64,000 nucleotides of DNA from a bacterium (lineage in GTDB: Bacteria; CLD3; SB21). The position numbers were made by a program, and so were the translations under genes. Every line of letters starts with the position of its first letter. Position 1 is the first letter of the stretch. Where the stretch lies: positions 104,470 through 168,469 of the forward strand of contig JABWCP010000006.1 in the NCBI GenBank assembly GCA_013360215.1. Direction: 5' to 3'. Shown piece after piece: positions 36,906 to 44,891 of the stretch. The notes under the pieces are model-generated. The model saw only the letters and a list, made by a program, of their open reading frames with translations, was not told where the DNA came from and ran no database searches.

Positions 36906-37309
36906 GATGTTTTTAAATAAACTTGCCGAATTTTGCCGAATGATCTGTTAATATCTATTACAAGCTTGGAGTGCGTTAGTTCAACGATAAAATTTGAGCC
37001 TATCTGATTGCCAATACCATCGTTAGTAATTTCGAAATAAATGATTGTGTTGTCCTCTACAACAAAACGAAACATCGAATCAAAATTTGCCGTTGTATCG
37101 GTCGGGTCTTCAAACATTACTCGAACGGTTAAATCGTCATTAAAAACAAATTTGGTTGATCCCGGTGCAGCAGGATTCTGAAATGTTAAGTTCCAATGAC
37201 CAATTAATTCACGTTCCAATTTAGCATCCTGAGAGTCGACTAAATTCTCGCGACATGCTGTAGCAAATAAAACAATAAAGCATAAATATAAAATAAAACG
37301 ATTAGCCAT
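36902..37309 (-). CDS. Small lipoprotein of unknown function
   Basis: A 135-residue protein with a lipoprotein signal peptide (FILYLCFIVLFATAC; lipobox cysteine at residue 18). The mature part is beta-rich, with ELIGHWNLTFQNP and a TKFVFNDDLTV segment resembling small lipocalin-like lipoproteins of the FCB group. The frame is open to 37435, but the ATG at 37309 has a very good AAAGGGG site and starts the signal peptide directly. It overlaps the end of the DUF2520 gene by 8 bp and the start of ruvC by 4 bp. Confidence 0.8.
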   Translation of the reverse strand: MANRFILYLCFIVLFATACRENLVDSQDAKLERELIGHWNLTFQNPAAPGSTKFVFNDDLTVRVMFEDPTDTTANFDSMFRFVVEDNTIIYFEITNDGIGNQIGSNFIVELTHSKLVIDINRSFGKIRQVYLKTS

Positions 37310-38168
37310 GTTTTCCCCTTTGGCGTTTTTCGGATAAAGCGACACAGTATGAAGTAAGCGCAGTATATATTTTAAGAATATCTTTGGAATGTTTTTGAAT
37401 CGCTTTTTTGTGAAGACGAATGGTTTGTTTGTCACCGCGCATGGCCGGGCCAGTTAACGCAGCCGCTGCTCCATATTTGCTTATATTGGCTAACGTCTGT
37501 TGTTGAATAGGTAAAATAATTTTTTCTAAACCATTTGATTGAGGATAGATTTGCCGGAGAAGTTCGGTGGATGCATGTGATAAAGCAACTAAAAAGTTGG
37601 ATGCGATGACGGCCGAGGCGTGATACGTTGCGCGATCTTTATCGGATATCATAATGGACTTTCCACCCAGTATTTGTACTATATGTTTGACGATATTCAC
37701 CGGTTTGTTTTTTCCGTCGAGTGCAAAATATGTTTTAAATATTTCAGGCGATGCATCTATTCGTGCTACAAACGTTTGTAATGGATGCATTGCGGCTGTC
37801 CAAAACTTTACTTCTTTATTTTCAGAAGTTCGCTGATTCCAAATAGTTGCGCCATACATGCCGGACGTGTGGATAAGTAACACGGAATTATGGGTAAATC
37901 GAATCTGCATAACACGCTTTGCTGTCGCTTTAAGCTGCCGGTCGGGTACGGAAACTATAATGATATTACAAGTACGTAAATCTTCGATTTTATTACTGAA
38001 TATTTTACAATTTATTTTTTTGGCCAAAACAGAAGCACTATGAGATGTAGCCGATACAACGCTTGATACCGGGATTTTATTCCCCGACAAAGCCAATGCA
38101 ATAGATGAACCCACACGCCCGGCTCCTAAAATGCCGACGCGCCAGTTGTTTTTTTGCGATAGGTTCAT
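37302..38168 (-). CDS. Rossmann-like/DUF2520 protein
   Basis: A 288-residue protein with an N-terminal NAD(P)-binding fold (VGILGAGRVGSSIALAL at about 11-27; VSVPDRQL) and a C-terminal helical DUF2520 domain (WTAAMHPLQTF, then ATYHASAVIASNFLVAL and GAAAALTGPAMRGD). The family resembles ProC and ketopantoate reductases but its substrate is not established. It heads the operon with the lipoprotein and ruvC. It diverges from the small gene at 38261 across 92 bp. Confidence 0.88.
   Translation of the reverse strand: MNLSQKNNWRVGILGAGRVGSSIALALSGNKIPVSSVVSATSHSASVLAKKINCKIFSNKIEDLRTCNIIIVSVPDRQLKATAKRVMQIRFTHNSVLLIHTSGMYGATIWNQRTSENKEVKFWTAAMHPLQTFVARIDASPEIFKTYFALDGKNKPVNIVKHIVQILGGKSIMISDKDRATYHASAVIASNFLVALSHASTELLRQIYPQSNGLEKIILPIQQQTLANISKYGAAAALTGPAMRGDKQTIRLHKKAIQKHSKDILKIYTALTSYCVALSEKRQRGKHG
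37315..37321 (-). promoter_or_regulatory. Ribosome binding site of the small lipoprotein
   Basis: On the minus strand this reads AAAGGGG, 5 nt before the ATG at 37309. It decides the start: the 42 upstream in-frame codons belong to the overlapping DUF2520 gene in another frame. Confidence 0.75.
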
Positions 38169-38260
38169 TGAGGAAATTAGTGAGCATTATATAAAAAAAC
38201 AATCTTGATTTACGAACAGGCATGGTTTACATTCGCATCATTCATCGGAGGCGTTTATTT

Positions 38261-38491
38261 ATGTTCGATACCTATTCTTCGAAAGTTGAATTGGCTCAAA
38301 GTGATTTTAATGAAATTGCAGAACAGTATTTTCAGAACTATTTATCGTCATGGTGTGATCATAATAAAATAGACGACGCATCACGCAAGGCTATGGTAAC
38401 CGTACTGTCGGATTATTCTAATTTCTTTTTTGATGCGTTAATGCAATCCACCATAGAGCAACATGCCGATAGGACCGAATTGAAAAATTAA
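38261..38491 (+). CDS. Small acidic protein, unknown
   Basis: A 76-residue, mostly helical protein with no recognised domain (starts MFDTYSSKVELAQSDF). The frame is open to 38222, but the ATG at 38261 follows a CGGAGG site, so the shorter form is chosen. It lies 1 bp before the DUF2203 gene, suggesting cotranscription. Several aromatic residues (YFQNYLSSW, YSNFFFDAL) suggest amphipathic helices that bind a partner. No function can be given. Confidence 0.6.
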   Translation: MFDTYSSKVELAQSDFNEIAEQYFQNYLSSWCDHNKIDDASRKAMVTVLSDYSNFFFDALMQSTIEQHADRTELKN

Positions 38492-38492
38492 T

Positions 38493-38891
38493 ATGTCCGG
38501 AAGCGTTATACATAATAAACACTATTCCCCGGAGGAAGCGCGAATCCTCTTACACGATATACGCGTCAAAATTAATACACTCGTTGCGCTCAAAAAGCAT
38601 CTGGATGGGATCAATTATAATATCTACAAACATGAATATTTTGGGGGATTGGGTCCTAATGGGTCCAAGTTTCATCCGGAAGAACTCATGACGTTGGTTG
38701 ACATACTACGATCGCTTGAAAAGCAGGGTATCATCATTAAGAGTATCGATGAAGGGCTTATTGATTTTCCTGCAATCCGAGCCAGTGGGGAAGAAGTGTA
38801 TTTGTGCTGGAAATTAGGTGAAGAAGATATTTTTTATTGGCATACGATCCGCGATGGTTTTCAAGGGCGACGCCCGTTATCTGCTTTTTAA
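38493..38891 (+). CDS. DUF2203 family protein
   Basis: A 132-residue protein with the DUF2203 pattern: a YSPEEARILLHDIRVKI start, a helix pair, GIIIKSIDEGLIDFPAIRASGEEVYLCWKLGE and the typical end IFYWHTIRDGFQGRRPL. The function of the family is unknown. It directly follows the 76-residue protein and precedes the HD-domain gene by 69 bp. Confidence 0.85.
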   Translation: MSGSVIHNKHYSPEEARILLHDIRVKINTLVALKKHLDGINYNIYKHEYFGGLGPNGSKFHPEELMTLVDILRSLEKQGIIIKSIDEGLIDFPAIRASGEEVYLCWKLGEEDIFYWHTIRDGFQGRRPLSAF

Positions 38892-38960
38892 TTTAACAAG
38901 TTTATCGCATCTACAAATTTACCCGTTCCTTTTGCCTTCGGGTCTAATCAAAGGTTTGGT

Positions 38961-39623
38961 ATGGCGCGTGCCGGTTCGATAATACGCTCGTCCTCCGGAA
39001 AAGATATTTTTACGCGGCGAGATAAAGATTTTTTCGAATTTTTTGGGCAACTCGAATCGGTAGAAAATAAGTTTAACACCTATCTCACGCGGTTCAAATA
39101 TCCCAAGCGTGAAAAATATCTTATTCGCAAAGCCTACGACTTTTCATCACTGGCTCACAAAGGACAATTGCGCAACGACGGGGCGCCCTATATCATCCAT
39201 CCGATTCGTGTGGCGTCCATCCTTTTGCATGAATTGTCAGTTACTTCGGCGGACATGATTTGCTCTGCGCTTTTGCACGATGTGATCGAAGATTGTGGCA
39301 TCACAGAAAATGAGATAAAAAATAATTTTAATGAGTCGGTAGCCTCGATGGTACGCACACTTACCAAAAATCCGAATCTCAGTAATGCTAAGCGCGTATA
39401 TTTTGAAGCGATCATGCAGGCTGAAGATCACATACGCCTCGTAAAGCTTTGTGACCGCTTAGATAACCTTCGTTCACTACGGTTAATACGCAATAAAGCC
39501 AAAACAACCCGCTACATTAAAGAAACCGAAGGGCAATATCTGCCCATAGCGGCGGAGATCAGCCCGTATCTTTTTCGTGAATTACGATTTGAAATACAAT
39601 ATCAACGAACACGTTACCGATAA
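38961..39623 (+). CDS. HD-domain protein of the Rsh/alarmone hydrolase type
   Basis: A 220-residue protein whose middle matches the hydrolase domain of RelA/SpoT proteins: SLAHKGQLRNDGAPYIIHPIRVA, the metal site in ALLHDVIEDCGIT, and VKLCDRLDNLRSLR. The synthetase, TGS and ACT domains are absent. It is thus like small alarmone hydrolases (Mesh1 type) that degrade (p)ppGpp, though some such HD proteins act on other nucleotides. The N-terminal 60 residues or so are a basic helical extension. Function by similarity only. Confidence 0.8.
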   Translation: MARAGSIIRSSSGKDIFTRRDKDFFEFFGQLESVENKFNTYLTRFKYPKREKYLIRKAYDFSSLAHKGQLRNDGAPYIIHPIRVASILLHELSVTSADMICSALLHDVIEDCGITENEIKNNFNESVASMVRTLTKNPNLSNAKRVYFEAIMQAEDHIRLVKLCDRLDNLRSLRLIRNKAKTTRYIKETEGQYLPIAAEISPYLFRELRFEIQYQRTRYR

Positions 39624-39662
39624 ATACTCATATAAACGAATTTCACTAAATATGGAGTTGCA

Positions 39663-40187
39663 ATGAAAGAACGCGCAGGACATCTCAGCATCAAAGGAAA
39701 ACCTCTTACATGGTTAGGCGAAGAAATCAAAGCCGGGCAAAAGGCACCCGATTATAGAGTGCGTACGGGGTTTGGCCCCGAAGCAACCGTTACGTTAGCT
39801 GATTCCAAAGGTAAAATCCGAATTATCTCGGTCGCGCCTTCACTGGATACCGGTGTATGTGAAATGCAAGCCATTCGGTTTAACCAAGAAGTGGAAAAAT
39901 TAGGCGCCGATATCGAAGTGCATCAGATCACGGTTGATTTGCCGCCGGCCATGACTCGCTTTTGTAATACCAAATTAAACGGCAACGTGAAGATCAAAAC
40001 TTTTTCGGACTATGCGGAACGTTCGTTCGGTCAGGCGTATGGTTTTTTGATCAAAGAATGGCAAACGTTAGGGCGTGGTATCGTCATCATAGATAAAAAC
40101 GATACCGTCGCGTATGTGGAGTATTGTCCAAAAATCGAAGAGTTGCCCAACTTTGATGCGGCGTTATCAGCGTTAAAAGGATTGTAA
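39663..40187 (+). CDS. tpx: Thiol peroxidase Tpx
   Basis: A 174-residue atypical 2-Cys peroxiredoxin that reduces hydrogen peroxide and organic peroxides. The peroxidatic Cys66 lies in SLDTGVCEMQ (usually SLDTPVCD), with Thr63 in place, and the resolving Cys101 lies in TRFCNT. The start has a GGAG site in ATGGAGTTGCAATG. A terminator follows at 40206. The Gly for Pro change before the catalytic Cys is minor; the rest fits the family. Confidence 0.94.
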   Translation: MKERAGHLSIKGKPLTWLGEEIKAGQKAPDYRVRTGFGPEATVTLADSKGKIRIISVAPSLDTGVCEMQAIRFNQEVEKLGADIEVHQITVDLPPAMTRFCNTKLNGNVKIKTFSDYAERSFGQAYGFLIKEWQTLGRGIVIIDKNDTVAYVEYCPKIEELPNFDAALSALKGL

Positions 40188-40205
40188 TCATCTGTTAACA
40201 TCATA

Positions 40206-40236
40206 AAAAAACCTCCGCTACAACGGAGGTTTTTTT
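40206..40236. terminator. Bidirectional intrinsic terminator after tpx
   Basis: A 12-bp stem (AAAAAACCTCCG / CGGAGGTTTTTT) with loop CTACAA and flanking A and T runs, between the convergent tpx and the gene ending at 40262. Confidence 0.92.
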
Positions 40237-40261
40237 ATAGCCCTAATCACGCTTCAAATAA

Positions 40262-40690
40262 TTAATTTTTAAATAAACCGTTAATAAACTCTTCGATAGT
40301 CCGTGGACGGGCGGGCGCTTCTTCTTGGATCAAAGGGGAAGATGTGGGGTTTGCTTTTGTTTCTACCATATCAATAGAAATAACCTCGTCGGGAATCCAC
40401 TCCGGTTCTGTTTTCACAGGAGTACTGCGAAATGCACGACGTGTACTGAGCGATGAATTGAAAAACGATTCGATGGTATGGCTCGGTGGTGTTGCCGTCG
40501 TAGCGACGATATCCGTACCTAAAGGCTGCAAAAAATCCAGCATAGTAAGAATATCTTTACTGAAAAAGTCATTCGCCAAAGCCGGTGCGGTTTGTACTGA
40601 CTTTTTAGTCGTACGTCGCATGGATGTAAATTGACTGAGGAGATGGGCTGCTATGCCGGTCTCTTCAAACGGTTTTGGTTTAGTATTCAT
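40262..40690 (-). CDS. Disordered protein with duplicated TIExF motif, ParA operon
   Basis: A 142-residue protein of low complexity, probably largely unfolded (many Pro, Thr, Ser). A short motif occurs twice: TIESFFNSSL at 72-81 and TIEEFINGLF as the next to last residues (131-140). Such repeats at the tail of a disordered protein often serve as docking peptides. It begins 5 bp after the V4R-like gene and is the last gene of the four-gene ParA operon. A TTG at 40699 is in frame, but the ATG at 40690 avoids overlap. Function unknown; an adaptor linking ParA or a V4R protein to cargo is a guess. Confidence 0.6.
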   Translation of the reverse strand: MNTKPKPFEETGIAAHLLSQFTSMRRTTKKSVQTAPALANDFFSKDILTMLDFLQPLGTDIVATTATPPSHTIESFFNSSLSTRRAFRSTPVKTEPEWIPDEVISIDMVETKANPTSSPLIQEEAPARPRTIEEFINGLFKN

Positions 40691-40695
40691 TCCGT

Positions 40696-41349
40696 TCAAC
40701 CTTCGAATTCTTTTTTGACTTTTTCAAACGCGTCCAACGGTGTCGTTTTACCTGAAATGCGCGCTTTGACCATCGCGATGGTTTCCTCATTATCGAGCAA
40801 AAAGGAGCAATGTTCGTAACCTTCGTTTTTACAGGTAATCTCAATGCAAGCCAGGGGCATATTGGATATGCGGGAAAAAATACCGGCAAAAAAACCGGCG
40901 TATAATGCGCACGACGTGTGAGGCTTTGAATCATGTGTTTGCGATTGCAACATTTCCACCCATAACGAATGGTATAAATCAACAAATAGAAAATCATCGC
41001 GACGTTTAAGTTCAAAATTGCCCCAGCCCAACGCTGCAAGGTGATTGGTAAAAAGGCGATGAAAATCCGGCATGGGGATTTCACGAATGGATTTCGCATC
41101 AGGGTGCATGGTCAACGCCAGCGTTTCAATTTTGGCGTAAACCGAGTTGCCCCATTGTACGCCGGTACGGTAGAGGGCATCCTGATCGTGCGCTGCATAC
41201 AGGCGCGCGAAAGACTGTTGTAATGCCTTGAGGAAAACGGTATCAACGGCAAAACTCCGATTTGTGTTTTGAACGAAAATTTCAGCGCTCACGGGGGAAA
41301 AAGCCGTATAATTTTCCGGTAATGCAAATTCGTACGATGTAGTTTCCAT
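40696..41349 (-). CDS. V4R-like protein A of the ParA operon
   Basis: A 217-residue protein with a fold like V4R/heme-NO-binding domains: YRTGVQWGNSVYAKIETL, LGWGNFELKRRDDFLFVDL, LYAGFFAGIFSRI, and near the C-terminus CKNEGYEHCSFLL, the Cys-x-n-Gly-x-x-Cys-x-Phe ending typical of V4R. It is clearly paralogous to the protein at 42213-42857, which has the same GxxWGNSxxxxL, LGxGxF and FAGFFxxxFSxI blocks. V4R domains bind small ligands in several regulators. It lies between the ParA gene (22 bp) and the disordered protein. The ligand and role are unknown. Confidence 0.7.
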   Translation of the reverse strand: METTSYEFALPENYTAFSPVSAEIFVQNTNRSFAVDTVFLKALQQSFARLYAAHDQDALYRTGVQWGNSVYAKIETLALTMHPDAKSIREIPMPDFHRLFTNHLAALGWGNFELKRRDDFLFVDLYHSLWVEMLQSQTHDSKPHTSCALYAGFFAGIFSRISNMPLACIEITCKNEGYEHCSFLLDNEETIAMVKARISGKTTPLDAFEKVKKEFEG

Positions 41350-41371
41350 AATTTCCGTTTGGTTACAGCAG

Positions 41372-42205
41372 TTAATTGGATACCGAGTTTAACCGCAATG
41401 GGGTTTCAGAAAATTGAATGGCGATTTCCGATGCTAAGCCTTGATAGGCCTGAAAAGCGGCGGATTGCGCTTCGATTTCCGTCAATACCGAAGTAATATT
41501 TTCGTGACCTGCAAAAAGCAAATTGATGACAGGGTCGCGCGGTATGGCCTGTTTAAAAACGATATCCTCTTCAAAAAAATCTCGTATTTGTTGTGCGACC
41601 ATTTCGGAAGCCGGACTTTGATGATCATACATAGTCAGCAGGATACCCGCCATAGCAAGATCGGGATTATGTTCCTTTTTGATCGCGATGAGCTGACGCA
41701 GTAGCTGGGGTAAGGTACGCAGGCTGAGGGGTTCGCTCTGGACCGGTATGATGACATAGTCCGAAGCGGCGAGTGCGCCTGCGGAGACAAGGCCGATACC
41801 CGGAGGGCAATCAATAAGCACCGTATCGTAGTGCTGAGCGGCTTGTATGACCGCTTCGCGGAATAAACCGGTAGCCCGCGTAGCATCCTCGTAAAGTTCG
41901 ATGTCGGAGCTGCGTGCAGAAATGCCGCAATCAATGACAGAAAGATTTTCGATCATAGAAGGTTGAGCTGCTTCGGCGATATCCATAGCGCCGCAGAAGA
42001 CCTGATACAATCCGTTTCGCCCCTGATCCTGATCGCGACGCATATCGTAGTAGCGATCCAGACAAAACGAGATACCGCCTTGCGGATCCGCATCAATGAT
42101 CAGTGTTTTTTTGTTTAACCGTGAAAAAGCTATGCCGAGGCTCAAGGCTGTCGTGGTTTTGCCGACACCACCTTTTTGACTGGCTATGCTGAAAATCTGG
42201 CCCAT
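41372..42205 (-). CDS. ParA/Soj-family ATPase of the V4R operon
   Basis: A 277-residue ATPase with KGGVGKTT at 11-18 (deviant Walker A), LIIDADPQGGISF (Walker A') and VLIDCPPGIGL (Walker B). These are the hallmarks of ParA proteins that position cargo on the nucleoid. No parB is adjacent. Instead it is flanked by two paralogous V4R-like genes at 7 and 22 bp. This layout differs from chromosome partitioning loci and resembles cargo-positioning systems such as McdA or ParC, where a dedicated adaptor replaces ParB. That comparison is inference. Confidence 0.9.
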   Translation of the reverse strand: MGQIFSIASQKGGVGKTTTALSLGIAFSRLNKKTLIIDADPQGGISFCLDRYYDMRRDQDQGRNGLYQVFCGAMDIAEAAQPSMIENLSVIDCGISARSSDIELYEDATRATGLFREAVIQAAQHYDTVLIDCPPGIGLVSAGALAASDYVIIPVQSEPLSLRTLPQLLRQLIAIKKEHNPDLAMAGILLTMYDHQSPASEMVAQQIRDFFEEDIVFKQAIPRDPVINLLFAGHENITSVLTEIEAQSAAFQAYQGLASEIAIQFSETPLRLNSVSN

Positions 42206-42212
42206 GTATAGA

Positions 42213-42857
42213 TCAGAGGAGATGTTGATTGTGATACTGCGTTAATATATCGGCTTCAGTAAGACCGGCATTGATCTGCGTGCGAATATCTTCGATCACT
42301 TCGGTTGTACTGAGGGCAAACCGCCAGTGTTCAGGTGTATTGGATAAAAATGTGCTGCTGAGCGCGCGACCGGCGATACCTGAAAAAAGGGTTGAAAAAA
42401 AACCGGCAAAACTCGTCGAGGCATATATTTGTTTGTGTTCGTCCGACGGGCGCCATGGGTTTTTCAGATCAATGATGTAAAATTTATTCCCTTCCAGTAT
42501 ACGAAACTGGCCAACGCCCAAATAACTGAAATTAGAATTGAGATGCTCGACAAATTCGTCTTTTAGCAGCGCTTGAGGCTCTGATGCATGCTCACCGCCG
42601 GCCTGTGCCAATTGAGTTTTCAACCGTTCCAAAAAAGAATTGCCCCAATCAGCGCCAAACTGATAAAAGCGTTCACGTGTTTGATCAGGCGTTGAATTTT
42701 CAGAAAAAACGGAAAATAGAGCTTCAAAAAAATCATGATCGGCGATACCGATCCGTCGTGCCGTCGGCGTAAAAAAGTCCGAAAGAGCAATGGAGCCGGT
42801 AGCATGATCTATCTGCATGTGATTTCGTATGGCCGCTTCAATGGGATTCGTAGGCAT
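42213..42857 (-). CDS. V4R-like protein B of the ParA operon
   Basis: A 214-residue paralog of the protein at 40696-41349. Shared blocks are YQFGADWGNSFLERL, LGVGQFRILEGNKFYIIDL and FAGFFSTLFSGI, in the same order and spacing, followed by a similar C-terminal helix (TTEVIEDIRTQINAGLTEADIL). The Cys-rich V4R ending of paralog A is replaced here by NTPEHWRFAL, so any metal or ligand site based on those cysteines is lost. It is the first gene of the minus-strand ParA operon and diverges from the antiporter at 42990. Confidence 0.68.
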   Translation of the reverse strand: MPTNPIEAAIRNHMQIDHATGSIALSDFFTPTARRIGIADHDFFEALFSVFSENSTPDQTRERFYQFGADWGNSFLERLKTQLAQAGGEHASEPQALLKDEFVEHLNSNFSYLGVGQFRILEGNKFYIIDLKNPWRPSDEHKQIYASTSFAGFFSTLFSGIAGRALSSTFLSNTPEHWRFALSTTEVIEDIRTQINAGLTEADILTQYHNQHLL

Positions 42858-42989
42858 GAGTTCGATTTATTACCCGATAATGTAAAACGCGTTAATGCGG
42901 CAAACTAATTGATTTTTCGATGGAAAGCAACGCGAAAATCTTTTGTATTTTTGAGTAAAATTAATATTTTAGAAAAAAGAAATCAATAC

Positions 42990-44339
42990 ATGCAAGACCT
43001 GTCAAACGAAAAAACTGTTCAAATGGTGAAGCGTGTGGCCAGTGTTGTGGTAACCGTCGTTATCATGATAGCTTTGCGCTATTCTACATTGATAACAGAA
43101 TCGGATCCGGCCGTTTTTTCGGTGACATTGTTGGGTCTAATGCTCGTACTTTCATTTAATATCGGCAAATTACTTTCCAGACTTAACCTTCCGACATTAA
43201 CCATTTACCTGATAACCGGGATCTTGTGCGGTCCGTTTGTGCTTGGATTCTTGAGTTCTGCTACTATTGATAACCTGAAGTTTATAGATACACTAGCGCT
43301 TGGATTGATTGCTTTTATCGCTGGGGGAGAACTCCGTGTTAAAGAGTTATTGAGATTAAAAAAAGTGCTTGTCAGTATTTCGTTAATGGAAACGTTGGTG
43401 GTCTTTATATTTTGTGCAGTTGGTTTTATCACAATTACCCCATTATTGCCTTTTACCCAATCTCAGACTTTTTTTTTGAATAGCCTCATTGCATTGATCA
43501 TGGCCGCATTACTTGTGGCCAATTCCCCGGCTGTAACGATAGGAATCATCGGCGAATATAAAAGCAATGGAGTTTTGACGGAGACCATATTAGGTTCGGT
43601 TATTTTTAAAGATATTATTGTTATTGTCTTGTTTGCAACCGTTACAACCTTTGTAATGATTTCGCTCGATTCGACCGCGGAGTGGAGCATGATGGTTTTC
43701 ATAAAGACGATAGGTTATGAAATCGGGATGTCAATCGTGGCCGGATTGGGTGTTGGATTTCTTGTGTATTTGTACATACGATTTATCGGAGAACAACCCG
43801 TTTTATTTGTAATCGGCGCGGCATTTATGTCTTACGAAATAGCGCGCCAATTTCATTTAGAAGTACTTTTGGTCGGTGTGAGTGCAGGTTTTGCGGTTCA
43901 AAATTTTACCAAACAAGGGGAAGCATTAGTCGAGCATGTGGAGGAAAGCCTCCCAATCGTTTATCCGATTTTTTTTGCCATCGCAGGAGCGAAGATTAAT
44001 TTGCCGTTAATGCTTGAATTGTGGTATCTTGCATTGTTTTTGACCGTGATCCGAGTTTTGGGAATTTATGTTGGCGTACGAAAAGGTGCACGCCTGGCAT
44101 CAGCTCCCGAATCGGTTCAAAAATACGCATGGATGGGTTTTGTTTCACAGGCAGGTGTGGCCTTAGGATTAGCGACAATAGTTAATAACAAATTTCCGGA
44201 GTGGGGAGGTTATTTGCAGACAATTCTGTTGTCGGTTATTGGAATAAATCAACTGGTAGGCCCGATCTTACTACAAAGAGCGCTTGATAAAGCCGGAGAA
44301 ATAAGTAAACCAATTCCTCAAAGCTCTATTTTAAATTAA
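42990..44339 (+). CDS. Cation:proton antiporter (CPA2 family)
   Basis: A 449-residue integral membrane protein with 12 or so hydrophobic segments and the layout of the CPA2/KefB-type sodium or potassium-proton antiporters: NLPTLTIYLITGILCGPFVLG in TM3-type region, ALIMAALLVANSPAVTIGII, SVIFKDIIVIVLF and FAIAGAKINLPLM. No C-terminal TrkA-N domain is present. The frame is open to 42909, but the ATG at 42990 is a more likely start because the upstream 27 codons are unlike the family. Ion specificity is unknown. Confidence 0.85.
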   Translation: MQDLSNEKTVQMVKRVASVVVTVVIMIALRYSTLITESDPAVFSVTLLGLMLVLSFNIGKLLSRLNLPTLTIYLITGILCGPFVLGFLSSATIDNLKFIDTLALGLIAFIAGGELRVKELLRLKKVLVSISLMETLVVFIFCAVGFITITPLLPFTQSQTFFLNSLIALIMAALLVANSPAVTIGIIGEYKSNGVLTETILGSVIFKDIIVIVLFATVTTFVMISLDSTAEWSMMVFIKTIGYEIGMSIVAGLGVGFLVYLYIRFIGEQPVLFVIGAAFMSYEIARQFHLEVLLVGVSAGFAVQNFTKQGEALVEHVEESLPIVYPIFFAIAGAKINLPLMLELWYLALFLTVIRVLGIYVGVRKGARLASAPESVQKYAWMGFVSQAGVALGLATIVNNKFPEWGGYLQTILLSVIGINQLVGPILLQRALDKAGEISKPIPQSSILN

Positions 44340-44366
44340 TAGAAGTAAAGATCGTTATAAATTATT

Positions 44367-44891
44367 ATGGCTAAATTTGTCGTTCATATCGCTAAAGAAT
44401 ATTTGAAATTCAGCGCTGCACATTTTACTATTTTCAGTGACCATGCGTTGGAGATGCTTCACGGGCATAATTACTATGTAAGCCTGGATGTTGAATTTCG
44501 GGACAGCGCTAACGGAATCACAATAGATTTTAAACATCTTAAGAAAATCATGGAAGCCTTATGTGACGAATTAGATGAAAAGGTTCTATTGCCATCGGAA
44601 TCGCCGTATCTAAAGATTGAAAAAAGAACTGACAATTTTTATGTTGTTTTTCACGGTGAAGGATTTAGAAAAGAGTATCAATTTCCGTGCGAAGATGTAG
44701 AAATTCTGCCGGTGAATAATATCAGCTCTGAAATGCTTGCAAAACAATTGTGTGAATCGTTTTGTGAAAAACTAATGCAAACATGGCATCAACTTAAACC
44801 CGGTCGTGAAATCCCTGAGACATTAATCGCAATACATGTCGGTGTCGAAGAAACACGAGGCCAAGCCGTCAAATACATTTGGGAGTATTGA
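44367..44891 (+). CDS. 6-pyruvoyltetrahydropterin synthase homologue, PTPS-III-like
   Basis: A 174-residue member of the PTPS/QueD fold. Zinc ligands are visible as His19 (FSAAHF) and His32/His34 (LHGHNYYVSL). The catalytic Cys four residues before the HGH of QueD is Leu28, and Glu29 is present, giving the ExxHGH motif of PTPS-III enzymes, which in some bacteria replace FolB in folate synthesis. No folate gene is adjacent. It is longer than QueD by about 45 residues, with an insert around 80-115. It lies directly before the GNAT-nitrilase gene (1 bp or less). The folate role is inferred from the motif. Confidence 0.75.
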   Translation: MAKFVVHIAKEYLKFSAAHFTIFSDHALEMLHGHNYYVSLDVEFRDSANGITIDFKHLKKIMEALCDELDEKVLLPSESPYLKIEKRTDNFYVVFHGEGFRKEYQFPCEDVEILPVNNISSEMLAKQLCESFCEKLMQTWHQLKPGREIPETLIAIHVGVEETRGQAVKYIWEY

